Notes: generated from the letters alone by a model not told the origin. A stretch of 64,000 nt of DNA from Eleusine coracana subsp. coracana (GCA_032690845.1 CM064427.1:15635501-15699500), one strand, 5' to 3'. Shown: positions 34,449 to 46,521, counted from the first letter of the stretch. Numbers and translations: made by a program.

Positions 34449-34774
34449 TGTTGACGGTCGTTATACACTAATTTCGACCGTCAATATGATCCATAAAGTG
34501 GAAAGATGTTGCATTTCATACACACATGATGGTCAATAATAATAAGAATGCACATATCCTTGATAGAATAAATGTATGCAGGGATTCTATATAAAAGGAG
34601 TGAAGAATGGAGCAACGATCCGTGAAATACCCATTTCGGCCAATGGGATGATGACACATAAGTATCACACGGATCATTGACGTGGCTTCACAGGAGTTCT
34701 CCGTGAAACTACTGACCTATGGAGAGAAGTCCCACCTGTCAGGGACCAGGAGAATGCACAGGCTAAATGGGCCC

Positions 34775-34840
34775 ACCTCTAGGTCGATCGACCGGGACCC
34801 CTCTGGTCGATGACCTAGAGTTGAGGCGGTTTGGCCACCG
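34775..34840. repeat. palindromes in the D LTR
   Basis: GGTCGATCGACC and GGTCGATGACC lie 23 bp apart, both within a larger CTCTAGGTC...GACCTAGAG inverted repeat. A perfect 10-bp stem GTTGAGGCGG/CCGCCTCAAC follows. All lie 90-155 bp upstream of the TATA box. Confidence 0.85.
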
Positions 34841-34929
34841 CCTCAACGTGGCAGCTTCTGGTGGCTTCTAGATGGCGGTTGCATGACGGTTCCTTCGCGG
34901 TTATTCTTCCTCAAGTGCCTTAGGACTAA

Positions 34930-34937
34930 TATAAATA
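34930..34937 (+). promoter_or_regulatory. TATA box of the D LTR
   Basis: TATAAATA in ACTAATATAAATAGATGGG, downstream of the palindromes. Typical plant LTR promoter layout. Confidence 0.65.
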
Positions 34938-35993
34938 GATGGGTCACTCTCCAGTCCAAACACACACTCGCATTTGTATTCATTCTCCTGTTCACTTAGT
35001 CTCTCAAGTCCTAGTGGTGTTTAGTTAGTGGGAGCCCTGCTCAAGTCTCCAAAGTCAATTGGAATATTGGCATGGCTCTAGTACTATTTCCTTTATTCAT
35101 ATTTATGACTTTATTCTATTCAAGTTATATTGTTCTTCCATATAGTTGTGCTTATGATATGTTTGCCTTGTTTGGTTATATATCACATTCGTGTCATAGG
35201 ACCTTAGTATGCCTTTATAATAGTATAGACTTGCTACCTTATTATTATGATTGGCATATACCTAGACTATAGTCTTGTCTTTATTTGTTAGTAAATACAT
35301 AGTATAGCTATAATACCTTAGCATGGGTTAAAAGTCTCATAAATCATTAATAGATAGTTATATCTGTTATACACATATCTAGGATATTTAGTTTAAGTGA
35401 CGGCTTAAGCTAAGTAGTAACATAATAACTTAAGCATGGTGCTTGGGTTAGAAGTTACCTTTGATTGTCGCCTTGCCCATGGAAGATAGGTAGGTTCTAA
35501 AGTAATAGCCCTAGAATCCCATGTAATCCTCCATGTTCGGCTAGGAGATATGCGTTTCAAGCGGAGTTGTCCTGAAGAATGTGTTCAGTACATGAATCCG
35601 TGCGCGAAGGGCTAAGTGTATTAGGCTAGGCTTTGTACGGACTAACATGTTTATGACTGAATATGCAGCTATGTGTGTAGAATACATTAGATAATATGGT
35701 AGAGTCTCTCTAACTAACCCACTAGGCACTAGGATTTATTTGTTTAGAGTGAATACGTGTGTGTGTCCACTACCCCTTATCATTATTATCCTTACCCCTA
35801 CATAAAGTCATAGGTTATCAGTACCAATCTATATCTTAGCTCTATGTCTTTATTAATACTCTATTATAATCCTTCCCATGGGCAAACTATAAATGACAGC
35901 CATTGGAGTAATCCAATGTTGGAATGCTACAACGGTATGATCCATCCACTTGCGGATTTATCTGCAACAATGAATTATACCCCAACACTCCTT

Positions 35994-36137
35994 GCACTGT
36001 TACTAAGTCTAGTAATATTCTTGGTGCGATGTTAGATTTGCTATAAGCATATCTGGCACCATTACCAGGGATAGTAATTTTCTTAGTATGATGTTAAGGA
36101 GTGTCAACAAGCATTTCAAGCGCCATTGCCAGGCAAG
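35994..36137 (+). repeat. three tandem copies of the LTR-end/primer-site region of D
   Basis: Related blocks start at 35994 (GCACTGTTACTAAG), 36056 (GCACCATTACCAGGG) and 36120 (GCGCCATTGCCAGGC), 62 and 64 bp apart. Each is followed by a TAGTA(A/G)T-like stretch. The third is the functional-looking tRNA-Asp-type primer site just after the LTR end at 36109; the first two lie inside the LTR. Confidence 0.6.
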
Positions 36138-36257
36138 GCTCTTAGAATAGTAGTCAATTAATATTGACAAAGAATTAAGATATTGAAGTATTGTAGCCAT
36201 TGTTTTGGTAGGCTAATCTTGTTGTGTTTTCTCCCTTGCATGAAAACAGGGTAGTGC

Positions 36258-37432
36258 ATGACTGGTTTCAACCTGCCTGAAAATTTCGTTGAAAATCTAG
36301 AAAGAGTTTTAAAGAGAAGCAGACTTTCAGTCTCTTCTCAGAAAAAATCTAAGGAAGCAGGTGTACCAACCATCACTACACCACCGAGATCTGAGGCAAT
36401 GGCTGAGAAGACCTTGAAGGAATTCTCTGCTCCCTCGACCATCCATGTCCCCACTAGACCCGAGGTCGATGTCGGAGAAAACTTTGAGATCAAAACCAAT
36501 CTAATCATGATGGTGTAGGCTAGCCCATTTTATGGGAAAGCCCATGAGGACGCGAACACTTACCTGCAGAACTTCCTGGAGTTGTGTAGAACCTTTACCA
36601 AAAGGAACGTGAGCCCGGATGCTATTAAGCTTTGTCTGTTCCTGTTCTCGCTGCTAGGTAAAGACAAGTTGTGGTTCTATGCCGACAAGGATGTTGTCAA
36701 CACCTGGGACAAGTGTTCTGCCACATTTATCATGAAGTTCTTCCCGTTGGGTAAAACCAACACTCTGCGGGGAAGGATTTTGAGTTTCCAGCAGACAGCC
36801 AGAGAAAGTGTACCTGAAGTGTGGGAAAGGTTCTAGGAATACATCATATGGCATGTCCCCATCATGGAATGGATAAGTGGCTTCTTATCCAGAATTTCTA
36901 CAATGGGTTGATGGCTCCAAACCGTCATCACATTGATGCTGCGGCTGGAGGAGCTTTCTTCTCACTCACGATTGCTAATGCAACGGAGTTGATAGAGAAG
37001 ATTGTCTCCAACCAAGGCTGGACTGAAGAGCATTGCTAGCCACATCAGCGGGGCATGCATACTGTCTAGGAGGCAGACATGCTCGCCGCTAACTTGGACC
37101 TACTCTTGAAGTGGCTCGACGACGAACCCAGCCTGCGTGGAACAATGCAATGCATGGACCATCGCATCATGTGCGAGGTCTGTGGAAACACGGGACACTC
37201 AAGTAATGATTGCCTTGATACTCGTGAGGATGTTGCCTTCATGAAAAACAGATATCACCCTCAAGGAGGTCAGGGGTGGCAACAACGCCCCTATCAAGGA
37301 GGTAATTCAGGTAACTTTAATTGTTATCAATCTTATAACCTGAATCAACCTACCTTGAAGGATCTTGTCATAGGCCAAGCTAAAATCAATGATAACTTAG
37401 TAAAAAACTTGTCGGTTATGATAAGACCTTAG
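36258..37432 (+). pseudogene. gag of element D with CCHC zinc knuckle
   Basis: ATG 36258. The capsid-type gag domain is visible as ANTYLQNFLELCRTF, FLFSLLGKDKLWFYAD, FIMKFFPLGKTNTLRGRI and FYNGLMAPNRHHIDAAAGG. The zinc knuckle is CEVCGNTGHSSNDC near 37180. TAG stops at about 36516, 36834, 37037, 37068 and 37430 and a frameshift near 36838 break it. The TAG stops look like CAG-to-TAG changes, as expected from deamination of a methylated, silenced element. Confidence 0.82.
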
Positions 37433-37674
37433 AAGGCATCCATGCTAAGTTAGAAACCCTTTCCTCTTCGGTTAAAAGCTAGCTGAGTTTCAACAAGATG
37501 TTTGAGACCCAGTTAGCGCAAATCACTGCTTCCCTACCTATCGATGAAAGTGAAAAGATCCTAGGGCAACCCGAGGCACCCACTGAGACAGTTAATGCGG
37601 TCACAACGATTATGGGTCATCCCATTAGCGTCTAGCCAGAAACTAATAATACAGGAACCGAAGAAGAGGAGGCG

Positions 37675-38157
37675 TTGTACAACAATGTTGTGCCAATAAT
37701 ACAGGGAGATTCAGGCTGCCCAATCATATCATGCTCAATTGGACACAAGGTCTTCTTCAAGGAAGCACTCTACGGCCTCGGAGCTAGTGTCAAGCCCATG
37801 GCCATCTTCAACGAGCTCAAACTACCAGCCTTGGTCCCTAGTTCCATTTTCCTCTAGGTTGCAGACTGAACCTTACACCATCTAGAAGGAATAGACGAAG
37901 AAGACCTAGTCATGATCTGGGGATGCATTGTCCCTGTGGATTTCATGGTGCTCGACATGACCGTTGATGCAGGAGTGCCCCTCATTCTTGGGAGGCCATT
38001 CTTGAACACCACGTCGACCCTCATCGACATTCGGGGAGAGGTAGTTTGCTTTGACCTTAACAGGAGGAAGGAAGAGTTCTGTTTCGAACCACCAACAAAT
38101 CAGTATTCGGTGGTAAGCAATGACTACGGACCAGACCTAAGGCAAATTAAAGAGCAG
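37675..38157 (+). pseudogene. protease region of element D, active-site Asp lost
   Basis: The frame shows CSIGHKVFFKEALYGLGAS, where relatives have a DLGAS active site: the Asp is Gly here. The conserved PLILGRPFLNT motif follows (about 37978), then the C-terminal strands. Stops near 37855 and 37869 split it. The frame is then cut by element C at the AGCAG duplication and resumes at 48154. Confidence 0.72.
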
Positions 38158-39791
38158 GGTTGGTCGTATCTACGCACCCACTTATATACCGCAAGAGGAC
38201 GGTGTACAATTGTACCAATTTTTCCCTTGAATTGAGTACTCCAAGGTTTATCGAATCCAGTGGGACCTTAGGGATTTATTAAACAAAGTTAACAGTAAAA
38301 GATCTAGTCAAGGCTACTGTCAAGGTCAGGTTGCATGAGGGAGAGACTGGCCAGCGCAAAGGTGCGCCAGACAGTAAATCTGTCGTTGCGCCGATTGACG
38401 CAGGGATTGAGCCGATCGGTACACTGGTGAAACTGAACAAAGTGCACGAGATCTATTAAATCTAGGGTTGCACCGATCGGCGCTGGAATTGAGCCGATCG
38501 GCACACTAGTGGATTTAAGCCAAAGTTATTGCACCGATCGGCGCAGGGTTGAGCCGATCGGCACACCAGTTAATCTAAGCCAAAGTGTTCCAGATCTTGT
38601 AAACCTATGCTGGTAAGTGAGTAGCCAGATATCTACTAGTGAGATCGTAACCAGATAGTCTAATTGAATAGCATCATAATGGGTAATTACATGGATCAAT
38701 GAAAACCTATAATGAGTAAGATCACCCTGCTTTCCGAGCGGCTCCCTATTTTTATCGCAGCGGGGAGGAAACCCTTAATCACGCGAGTATCTTACCCTAC
38801 TCAACTATCCAATAGTGCTGCGAAGGTTTAGTTCTGTCACCGCTAAACCACACTACTGGCATCATCAAGCAACCATAATCAATACAATGTCCGAATACTA
38901 TCCTAATCACCACGATTACGATAATATCTACTTACTTAGCCTAGAACTAAGCAATTGGAATAAGCACATGCATGATTATAGAATCAAAATAGACAAATTA
39001 CCAAAACCATCATCAACATATTCAATCATCCTTGAGATACATGGAGTAAGATTCATCCCCGTCGAGATGGCCTACCTTGACGGATCAACTCTTGACTCCA
39101 ATGGTTCTTGAAACTCAACTAGAGATCTATTCTAACGAGGCAAGCCCCGGTGGCTCTAACTCACGGATCTGGTGTCCCTCTGTCGCCTCCCCTTCTACGG
39201 AGAGGGTTTACAAGTATTTATAGGGGTTCTACTCGTAAAGGACTCGGTTTCTAGAAAATAAGGCGGTTGCGCCGATCGGCGCAAGCCGTGTCTTCTCTGA
39301 TTTCTTCCTCGAGTTGGTTCCTCTGTCTTCCACAGCTGCCATGTGGGCCTTTTCCTTCGAGATAAAGTCTTGTACTGCACGTTAAGATCTTGGGGTTCCA
39401 TAAATCTTCTTGAAGTTCCATAATTCTTCTTGAAGTTCCATAATTCTTCTTAGACAAATATCTTCAAGTGTCTTGCGCAGATAAACTTCTATAAACATGT
39501 GGAATGGGCCTCGGTCACTTCTGTGGGTCAAAACACCCTTGTGCCGATCGGCTCATGGGCTGCACCGATCGGCGCACTGGGCTTCTTCAGTGTTTTTTGT
39601 CGGTTCTGGACTCCTGTCCTCTCCATCATCGCGTTAATCACCAATTTTACTTGTTTCTGCAATAAAGCTCCAAAACAACGCATATACAAATATATAGGCG
39701 ATATCACAGGTAAATTGCCTAAATTAGTATCAATTATGCTCTAATTGGGGTAATATTCACATATAAAAGGGGCACTTGGGAAGTGCCAACA
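38158..39791 (-). repeat. 3' LTR of element C
   Basis: 1,634 bp. Compared with 46522-48153 it has only one palindrome at about 39272 where the other has a pair, and one extra 20-bp copy of a TTCCATAATTCTTCT repeat near 39425. TATA box (minus) at 39215-39222. Palindrome pairs near 38391/38412, 38474/38495, 38534/38554 and 39544/39565. Confidence 0.94.
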
Positions 39792-41437
39792 GGTCCCCCA
39801 CACTTAAACCTTTGCTCGTCCCGAGTAAAGTAAAAGAAAGAAAAATCGAAAAACATACTCTTTCTATCATAAAAGATATCTCAAATCAGCAAATATTGGG
39901 CAGTGTTCTATTGTGGTGTATTTCATATTGGTATTCAGCAAAATAGATCAAATATGGGCATAAGCTTAAAGTTCTTCCAAATAATCCAAGGCAACAACTC
40001 TTGTTTCAAATCACTCGACCTATATTCTACATCATAATGATCAAATAATATTAGTGTAAGGCTTATATGAGTAGCTAGGTGAGGTAATTCAAGGATTGCA
40101 AACATAAATCAATAATATATTGTAAAGCTAGGAGATTATTCTTCGTTGGAATTATAGAAACTTATCAAGATGGCAATTAAGAAAGAAAAATTTAAGAAAG
40201 GACTCAGACTTTCGATATGTGGACATGTGCATAGCAAAAAAATTGATCTTGGAAGATTGCACATGGTTGGAATGATTCATGGCTATATTGAATTTCAAGA
40301 ATAAGCATGTCATATACCATCCCCCCACACTTAAAATTTTGCTAGTCCCTTAGCAAACAGCAGAGTTTTTAACACCATCTCTGCCGCGCCGATCGGCTCA
40401 GGGTGCGCCGATCGGCTCTCAACCCAAATTTACCAACATTTATTGGTATTTGATTCATCTGGCTTTAACATTTATTCGAGAATTAAATATAGCCATAAAT
40501 ATAGGATGTGGTCAAGGAATGATACTCAACAAGATATTTTGGGTTTATGGTGGGATACTCAGCGGAATTGAATTTTTGCATGAGTAATTCAAGGCTAGAA
40601 AAAGATACACAAAGAATTGTCATCTTAATAAAATTCATACCAAAAAGAATTAAATCCTAACCGAACTCAACCATCAATTTAATGTTTATCTACATATCAA
40701 AGGTTCATGAGTATTGTTCAAAATATAGCATTAGTAGGTAAGGATCTTAAAAAATAATAAATTCTAAAGTTCACAACATGAAAATTTATTTTTGAAAAGA
40801 TTGGTACTAAGTTATCATTACAAACTGGACAACACAAATGAAGCACATGGGTACTCAAAAGTGTAAGTTCGAAATTTTATTCAATGCTCAACACTATTTG
40901 ATCTTCATCAACACTTTTCAAGAAAGAATAAATAATTCAATTTTCCTAATAGAGCATAACCGCCACCATTATATTAAGATCAAAACTTGAATACATGATG
41001 ATGATTTTTGCACACACTTGCATGAAAATAAAACTACTACTAACACACTTGCATGAAAATAAAACTACTACTAACACACTTGCATGAAAGTAAGCACACT
41101 CGATACATGGTTTCCCAACCCGCTCACACACATATAAGTAAATAAAGAAAAAGATTGCAAAAGATAAAAGAAAATACAAACCGGGAAACCGATACTCGTG
41201 CCAACTCCTAGGCACTCTAGTCATCCGAAAGTGGAGACGGTGGCTGCTCGAAGCCATAGCACCGCACCTTGAGTCGCTCGAACTCCTCCACCATCGCATC
41301 GTGGTTGTACCTCCATTGGGAGGTGGCTTCGTCCACGCGCTTGATGTAGTGCATGTTGTTGTCGAGGTACCCCTGCATGGGCACGAAAAAGCCTACACCG
41401 GGCACAGGAGGCACCACTGGTACACGATCTTGCTACC
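39792..41437 (-). other. element C 3' untranslated region
   Basis: The polypurine tract GTGTGGGGGACC (minus, 39792-39805) adjoins the LTR. A second GTGTGGGGGG-like tract lies near 40321-40331. The rest is AT-rich non-coding DNA, with one palindrome pair at about 40386/40405 and a triplicated ACACTTGCATGAAA block near 41013-41098. Confidence 0.65.
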
Positions 41438-42817
41438 TTAGTGAATGCCTACGCTGCAGCAGGGTGCGCCGATCGGCGCGTTGCCTGCACCGATCGGCGT
41501 GAGGCCTGTGAACCGTCCGCTGCGTCGCTCCACCCTGACTGGTACTGCTGGTACTCCTGGCGTGACCCCCAGGAATCCCACACGCCGCCGGCTGCTGTAG
41601 ATGCGTTCGATTGTCGAACCCGCCCACGGTAGTCCTTGAGAACTCGGCCCCCCCTCCAAGAGACCTTCCTCAAGCCAATTTCCTCCCTCCAGCTTGCGAG
41701 GGAGAAAAACTCCTAGCTCCGTACACGGGAGCTTTATGTTGGTGCCACCGACATGGAAGCCGGCACGAACACTTCCCGTGACAATATTGCCATGAGTCAT
41801 ATTCTCGCCGATCTCCGTCGCGCACTCCCACTTGTCATCGCGCCCTCCCGGTCCGTCGCTATCGCAGACGAGGGCAGCTAGGCGTTGAAGGTAGGCCCCG
41901 AAGGCCAACTTCTTGCTTGCCTTGCCCCTCTTGTCGAGCCAACCCCACACCATCACCGACATGGGATTGCAATGAGACGGACTCACGATGGCGTTGAAGA
42001 GCCACCGCAAGTCCGTATCGGTGACGTTGCTGGAGTCGACCTTGTCGCCTATGCGCACCGTCAATCACCGATGGAAAACTTGAATGGTCGGGTTGCGGAT
42101 GTTGCCGCGCTTCATCTCCTCTATGAACGAGAGCCGCCTCCAAGAGGAGTCCAACTTCCCACGTCCCAAGATGCCGGTGACGTCGGCATCGGCGTCGAAG
42201 CCGAAGGCTTGAGCCGCCGCCTCCATAGTCACCGTGTGGCTGATGTTGCGGACGCGGAAGTTGACGGCCTCGCTACCGTCTTCGACGGTGCCACGCCTCA
42301 TCGTAGAACCAACCTCGGTGACGACATCGAGGTTGTAGTCCATGGAGAGGAGGTGGAAATCCACCCAGCCAAGGTTGTCTAACATCCTCCTTAAGTCCTC
42401 CCACATGCCGATCGAGGTGAGGAAGGTCTCGTCCAGGTCGAAGTTGGGGACGAACCTTCCCCTCACCGCGAGATAGTGCTGCTGTTCCTCCGCGCTCAAG
42501 AGGGTGAAGCCCTCCTCCACCGTGCACGGCATGAATGTCGGCGGCGGTGATGATGTGGGAACCCCACGGCTTGCCGCCGTTTGGCTCCTCGTAGCACGCC
42601 CTGTTGGAAGGGACGCGCCGGAGACGGAGTGGTGGGCGCGGACCTCGTATGTTGCTGCCGCCGAGCCGGTGGATGCACCACCCACCAATATCTCATCGCG
42701 AGCATCGGAGCCACCCCTCGCCGAGGAGTTACCGCTCGACTCGTTGCTGCCGCCGGAACTGCTCCCCCGGCGTAGCCTCTTGCCCAACTTGCCGACGGAG
42801 GAGCGGAGACGATCCAT
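41438..42817 (-). pseudogene. X-ORF of element C (Athila ORF-1-like), function unknown
   Basis: From the ATG at 42817 (MDRLRSSVGKLGKRLRR) the frame runs to 41438 with a single in-frame TGA at 42065-42067. A basic, Ser/Gly-rich N-terminus leads to a central block FLTSIGMWEDLRRMLDNLGW then DVVTEVGSTM, and later DTDLRWLFNAIVSPSHCNP and LQRLAALV. The central block resembles the unknown-function Athila ORF-1 type proteins of plant retrotransposons. An upstream in-frame ATG at 42952 exists but lies before the TATA box, so I prefer 42817. A palindrome pair is read in frame near its C-terminus (PIGAGNAPIGA). GC content is higher than that of gag. Confidence 0.6.
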
Positions 42818-42911
42818 CTGCGTGGAATGCGGAACGTGTGCGAAATCGTGGGTAGTGGGGAAGGTGGAGAGATTACCGGGATGATGTGCCGAATGGGGGC
42901 GCCTGGCCTCC

Positions 42912-42919
42912 CTTTTATA
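42912..42919 (-). promoter_or_regulatory. putative internal TATA box of the C X-ORF
   Basis: CACTATAAAAGGG on the minus strand, 95 bp before the ATG at 42817 and about 60 bp downstream of the palindrome pair at 42977/42998. The same order of palindromes, TATA box and X-ORF is found in D. Confidence 0.5.
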
Positions 42920-42972
42920 GTGTGGGAAACTTCCGGGAGAAGGAACCGCCATAAAATTTCAAAATTTGAGAG

Positions 42973-43625
42973 CGCGCCGATCGGCACGGGTACTACGCCG
43001 ATCGGCACAATTCAAATTTTAAATGCTCTGACCACTCTGATGCTTGATTCCCCTCCTTCATGTCGCTTCCTGGCACATCATGTTGGCTAGCAGGGGAACA
43101 ACACGGAATCCTGATGTCTTGTTGGCGGCGTCGATCGGCACGGTCCCGCGCCGATCGGCGCGCCGTCTCCTTTTCAGCTTTTGGTTAATTCCGTGTCTCC
43201 TCTGAACTGCACACCTGCATAATAATCATACCTGTTCCTCAAAATCAATGCCTGCCGCCTTTGTCGCCCATTGGGAATATCGTGGGTACCCGCGCCGATC
43301 GGCGCAGTAGGGCGCCGAATGGCGCAAGTCCCTTGCACCTCGTCCTTAGGTCCAGCGCTGACTCTGATGCCTCATGTTCATCTCTTTCACCTAATTTCCA
43401 CTTCTCTAATGTTCCTGTAGTATTGGCGTACATGTCGGGGCTCATGTGGTGATCGCGCCGATCGGCGTGACGTCCGTTTTTGCTTCTGGCCCCTCGCTTC
43501 TTCTCTAGATGTTGTCTTCCTACTTAAAAATAGCTCTATCTTCAATTCTGGTCGTCGTCGGCCTTCTGTCCTGACTTTGGCAATGCTGAGCCGATCGGCG
43601 CAGATGTGCGCCGATCGGCGCAAGC
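42973..43625. repeat. palindrome-rich leader of element C
   Basis: Five clusters in 650 bp: pairs near 42977/42998, 43134/43154, 43296/43316 and 43591/43611, and a single unit near 43457. Spacings are 20-21 bp. All lie between protease and X-ORF, upstream of the internal TATA box. Confidence 0.9.
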
Positions 43626-44026
43626 TCTGTTCCTTCCTGTTTTTGGTCTTTTTTTTTATATATTCCTGCATTGTTAGTCTACAATATGTATATACATAGT
43701 TTTGAACGAATAAACAGACAACGCAAGAGCACACAAGAATTAAGCACACACTTTTCTAATTTTTTTTATTTTATTCAAGAGATTATTTTTATCACAAGCA
43801 AGCAAATTTTAAAAACACCGGGTTGCCCTCCCGGCCAGCACTAATTAACTAAATGAAATGGGTTTCCCTCCCATAAGCACTAAATAACTTCTAAGTCCGC
43901 CGATCATTGGGTTGCCTCCCAAGAGTGCTCTAGTTATTTAAAGGTCAAAGAGCTCGACCTCCCCGCAAATAATCAATCCTTAGTGTCGCGGTGCGGGAAG
44001 TGAGGCCGCGACACTACAAGGTTAAC
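43626..44026 (-). other. element C spacer between protease and X-ORF leader
   Basis: Non-coding, T-rich near 43650-43660 and 43760-43780. It contains three related copies of a GGGTTGCCTCCC-like motif near 43820, 43860 and 43910. No gene. Confidence 0.5.
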
Positions 44027-44713
44027 TTATCTCCATGGTTCATATAGCTTGGACGACCTATCCATATATCCCCTCCAATTACTTTTGACGCCACGATGCC
44101 ACGGTGTCTTGTATCTCTTCACTTCATCAATAGCACGACACTCTTCTCCCTTTGGGCGAAACATGAAAGAGTAGGGAGTCCCACTTATATCAAAGCCTAT
44201 CTCACCACTCCCAACATATTTACTTGCCTTTACTGTCCTCAAGAATGGTCTGCCTAAGATCAACGGGGTCCTCATCCTCTTATCCATATCAAGCACAATA
44301 AAATCAATAGGGACGATATGATCTCCAATTTGAACAGGCACATCCTCCGCAATTCCATCAGGGAAGCGTACTGATTGATCGGCTAACTCCAAACACATAC
44401 CCGTAGGCTCTAATTCAGGAAAATTAAGATTTGTGAATATATGACGGGGCATAACACTTACGCTTGCTCCAAGATCGGACAAGCACCTATCAAATATCCT
44501 TGTTCCAATCATGCACTTGATGCTTGGTGATCCAGGGTCGGGTTTCTTCTCCAGTGCAACATCATTGATTGCCGCCGTTAGTTCCTTAGTGACCTTCACA
44601 ACCTCCTCAGAAACTAGAGACTTCTTGTTTTGCATCATGTCCTTAATGTACTTGGCATAGGTGGGAACTTGGATAGCGTCAAAAAAAGGGACATTGATAT
44701 AAAGCTTCTTCAT
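44027..44713 (-). CDS. aspartic protease domain of element C
   Basis: 228 codons. The active site DLGASVSVMP is intact (Asp80) and the conserved PLILGRPFLRT motif lies near residue 165. The N-terminal segment LYINVPFFDAIQVPTYAKY is the usual link from gag in this lineage. The frame is unbroken, in contrast to the gag upstream. No RT follows; the frame ends with a stop at 44027 and then non-coding leader. Confidence 0.82.
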   Translation of the reverse strand: MKKLYINVPFFDAIQVPTYAKYIKDMMQNKKSLVSEEVVKVTKELTAAINDVALEKKPDPGSPSIKCMIGTRIFDRCLSDLGASVSVMPRHIFTNLNFPELEPTGMCLELADQSVRFPDGIAEDVPVQIGDHIVPIDFIVLDMDKRMRTPLILGRPFLRTVKASKYVGSGEIGFDISGTPYSFMFRPKGEECRAIDEVKRYKTPWHRGVKSNWRGYMDRSSKLYEPWR

Positions 44714-44806
44714 AATATCGATGAATCTTGCAAACTGCTCGTCGTGTTGTCGCGCTCTTTCTGTCTTTGTCAGTAGTTGTGTATCTAGAAACGTGGCAGG
44801 GCCATG

Positions 44807-46405
44807 CTATTCTGTCTCCACGCCCATCTTCAGACCAGAGAGGTCATCATCCTCCTTGCGCCGATCGGCGCTTTCAGGGAGCCGATCGGCTCCGACAGGG
44901 TCGTCGCGCCAATCGGCGCCGGGTGTGCGCCGATCAGCGCGGGGCTTCTTTGCTCCCGCAGAGTGTTCTGGATCTTCTATTTGTTTTCCTGATCTCGTAG
45001 CTATTGCCTTCAACTGTTCTACAGACATCGTATTGCCAGGAATAGCCCCTTATTGCCTTGAATGGCTTGCGATAGCTGTCCCATCTGTTGCTCTATAAGT
45101 TTGGTATGCTTCAAAATCTGCTTGTTGGAGCTCCCAATTTCTATCACCTTGTCATTAACTCTCTCAAGGACACGATCAATCTCCTTGAATCTAGCTTGAT
45201 TGTCCTTGTTGATCTTCTCTTGAGCTTGGAAGAACTCATGACATTGGAGACGAAGTGGGATAGAGTTTTGCATGGACGAACTAGGAGAGAAAGAACTCCT
45301 TTGTTGTTGAAATTGGGGCTTCCATCCACAATTCTTCATATATTCTAACATCTTCATCTCTTCAGGGCATTCTTTCCGCACATGACCAAATTCTCCACAC
45401 TCATTACATGTTGAGCGTGATTCTGCCAGCTTGAGTGTCTCTTCCTTAGGGATATGAAGATTATTGTCCAACCTTCTTTGAATAGCATCGAGGCGACCTA
45501 TAATCAATTCTTCTTGAGTCTTCTCAATCACACTCTTCGCTACTCCTTTTGAAGGTTGCAAATTTTTTGAGCTTCTCTCACCATCTCATGATTGATTTTC
45601 AACTAACAACTTGATCAAATTCTTAGCTTTGGTGGGGGGTTTTTGACATGAATGATCCTGCAGCTGAGGCGTCCAAATATTGACGTGACAAAAGATTCAA
45701 TCTTGTGTAGAACTTCTCAACAACTTCTCCAACTGTCAGACCATGATGAGGGCATGCATCCATATGCTCATTGTATCTTTCCCATGCTTCTCCAATGCTC
45801 TCATCAATATTCTGTGTAAATTCAAGAATTTTATTTTTCAAAGCTCGAGTCTTACCAGGAGGGAAGTATTTGGCCAAGAATTCAGCTGCTAATGTGTTCC
45901 ACACCGTTTTCACTGTGTTTTCCAATCCATTGTACCATTGCTTGGGGCGTCCAACTAAAGAGAAGGGGAAACAGCCTCACATGCGCTTGATCTCCTGTCA
46001 ATCCCGCTATCTTGAATGTGCTGCAAACTTCAAGGAAGTGTTGCAAGTGATGATTGGGATCTTCTGAACCTGTGAACAGTTGTTGCGCCACTATTTCTAC
46101 ATATCCCTCCAATTGATACGGAAGTTGATCCTGAGCTTCTTTGAAATCTGTCTTGACAATACTAGTCAATTGTGGCTTGAGACGATTAACCATAGGCACC
46201 TCTACCATCTCCTCTTCTTCTTGCACTTGAACTGAGTCTTCTATTGTGAATAATACTCGAGGTGTTGCGTGGACTGCTTCCAAATCTCCAAGTGACTTGC
46301 TTCTCTTCTCCGCTGTTCTCTTCCTGTGTAAGAGTCTTTCTAGATCATCGGCGTAATTAGAGAGTTTGTTTGACTTAGGACCGTCTATTCCTATTAGTTT
46401 CACTG
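44807..46405 (-). pseudogene. gag of element C
   Basis: The domain order is visible: acidic N-terminus, LEGYVEIVAQQLFTGSEDP, HLQHFLEVCSTFKI, LFPLLFSWTP, then FLAKYFPPGKTRALKNKILE and the zinc knuckle CNECGEFGHVRKEC near 45395. Breaks: frameshifts near 45940 and in the C6 run near 45640, TGG to TGA near 45593, and a frameshift near 45030. The C-terminal linker contains four palindrome units (44860-44945) read in frame as ADRR/GADW/GADR repeats. Confidence 0.82.
44857..44945. repeat. four palindrome units inside the C gag linker
   Basis: Units near 44860, 44881, 44908 and 44929, spaced 21, 27 and 21 bp. All distances are multiples of 3, so the reading frame is kept. Confidence 0.9.
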
Positions 46406-46489
46406 AACAGAATATATGTACTAGAGAGACAAGTAAAGCACAATGACTAAACACTAATACATCAAACAATGTTTAAAAACCTGCTATCG

Positions 46490-46507
46490 TCCCCGGCAAC
46501 GGCGCCA
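46490..46507 (-). other. primer binding site of element C (tRNA-Asp)
   Basis: TGGCGCCGTTGCCGGGGA on the minus strand, a full 18-base match to the plant tRNA-Asp 3' complement, 14 bases inside the LTR. Confidence 0.92.
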
Positions 46508-46521
46508 GAAAAAGGGTAGCT

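Larger units (their letters stand above)
34449..36109 (+). repeat. 5' LTR of element D
   Basis: Starts TGTTGACGGTC and ends GTGTCAACA (TGTTGAC/GTCAACA inverted ends), 1,661 bp. It contains a palindrome cluster, a TATA box at 34930-34937, and two degenerate copies of the primer-site region at its 3' end. Confidence 0.8.

Noticed and set aside
41441..42884. Plus-strand open frames over 41441-42884 (up to 165 residues)
   Set aside because: Shadows of the GC-rich minus-strand X-ORF of element C; the minus frame is longer and resembles a known retroelement ORF.
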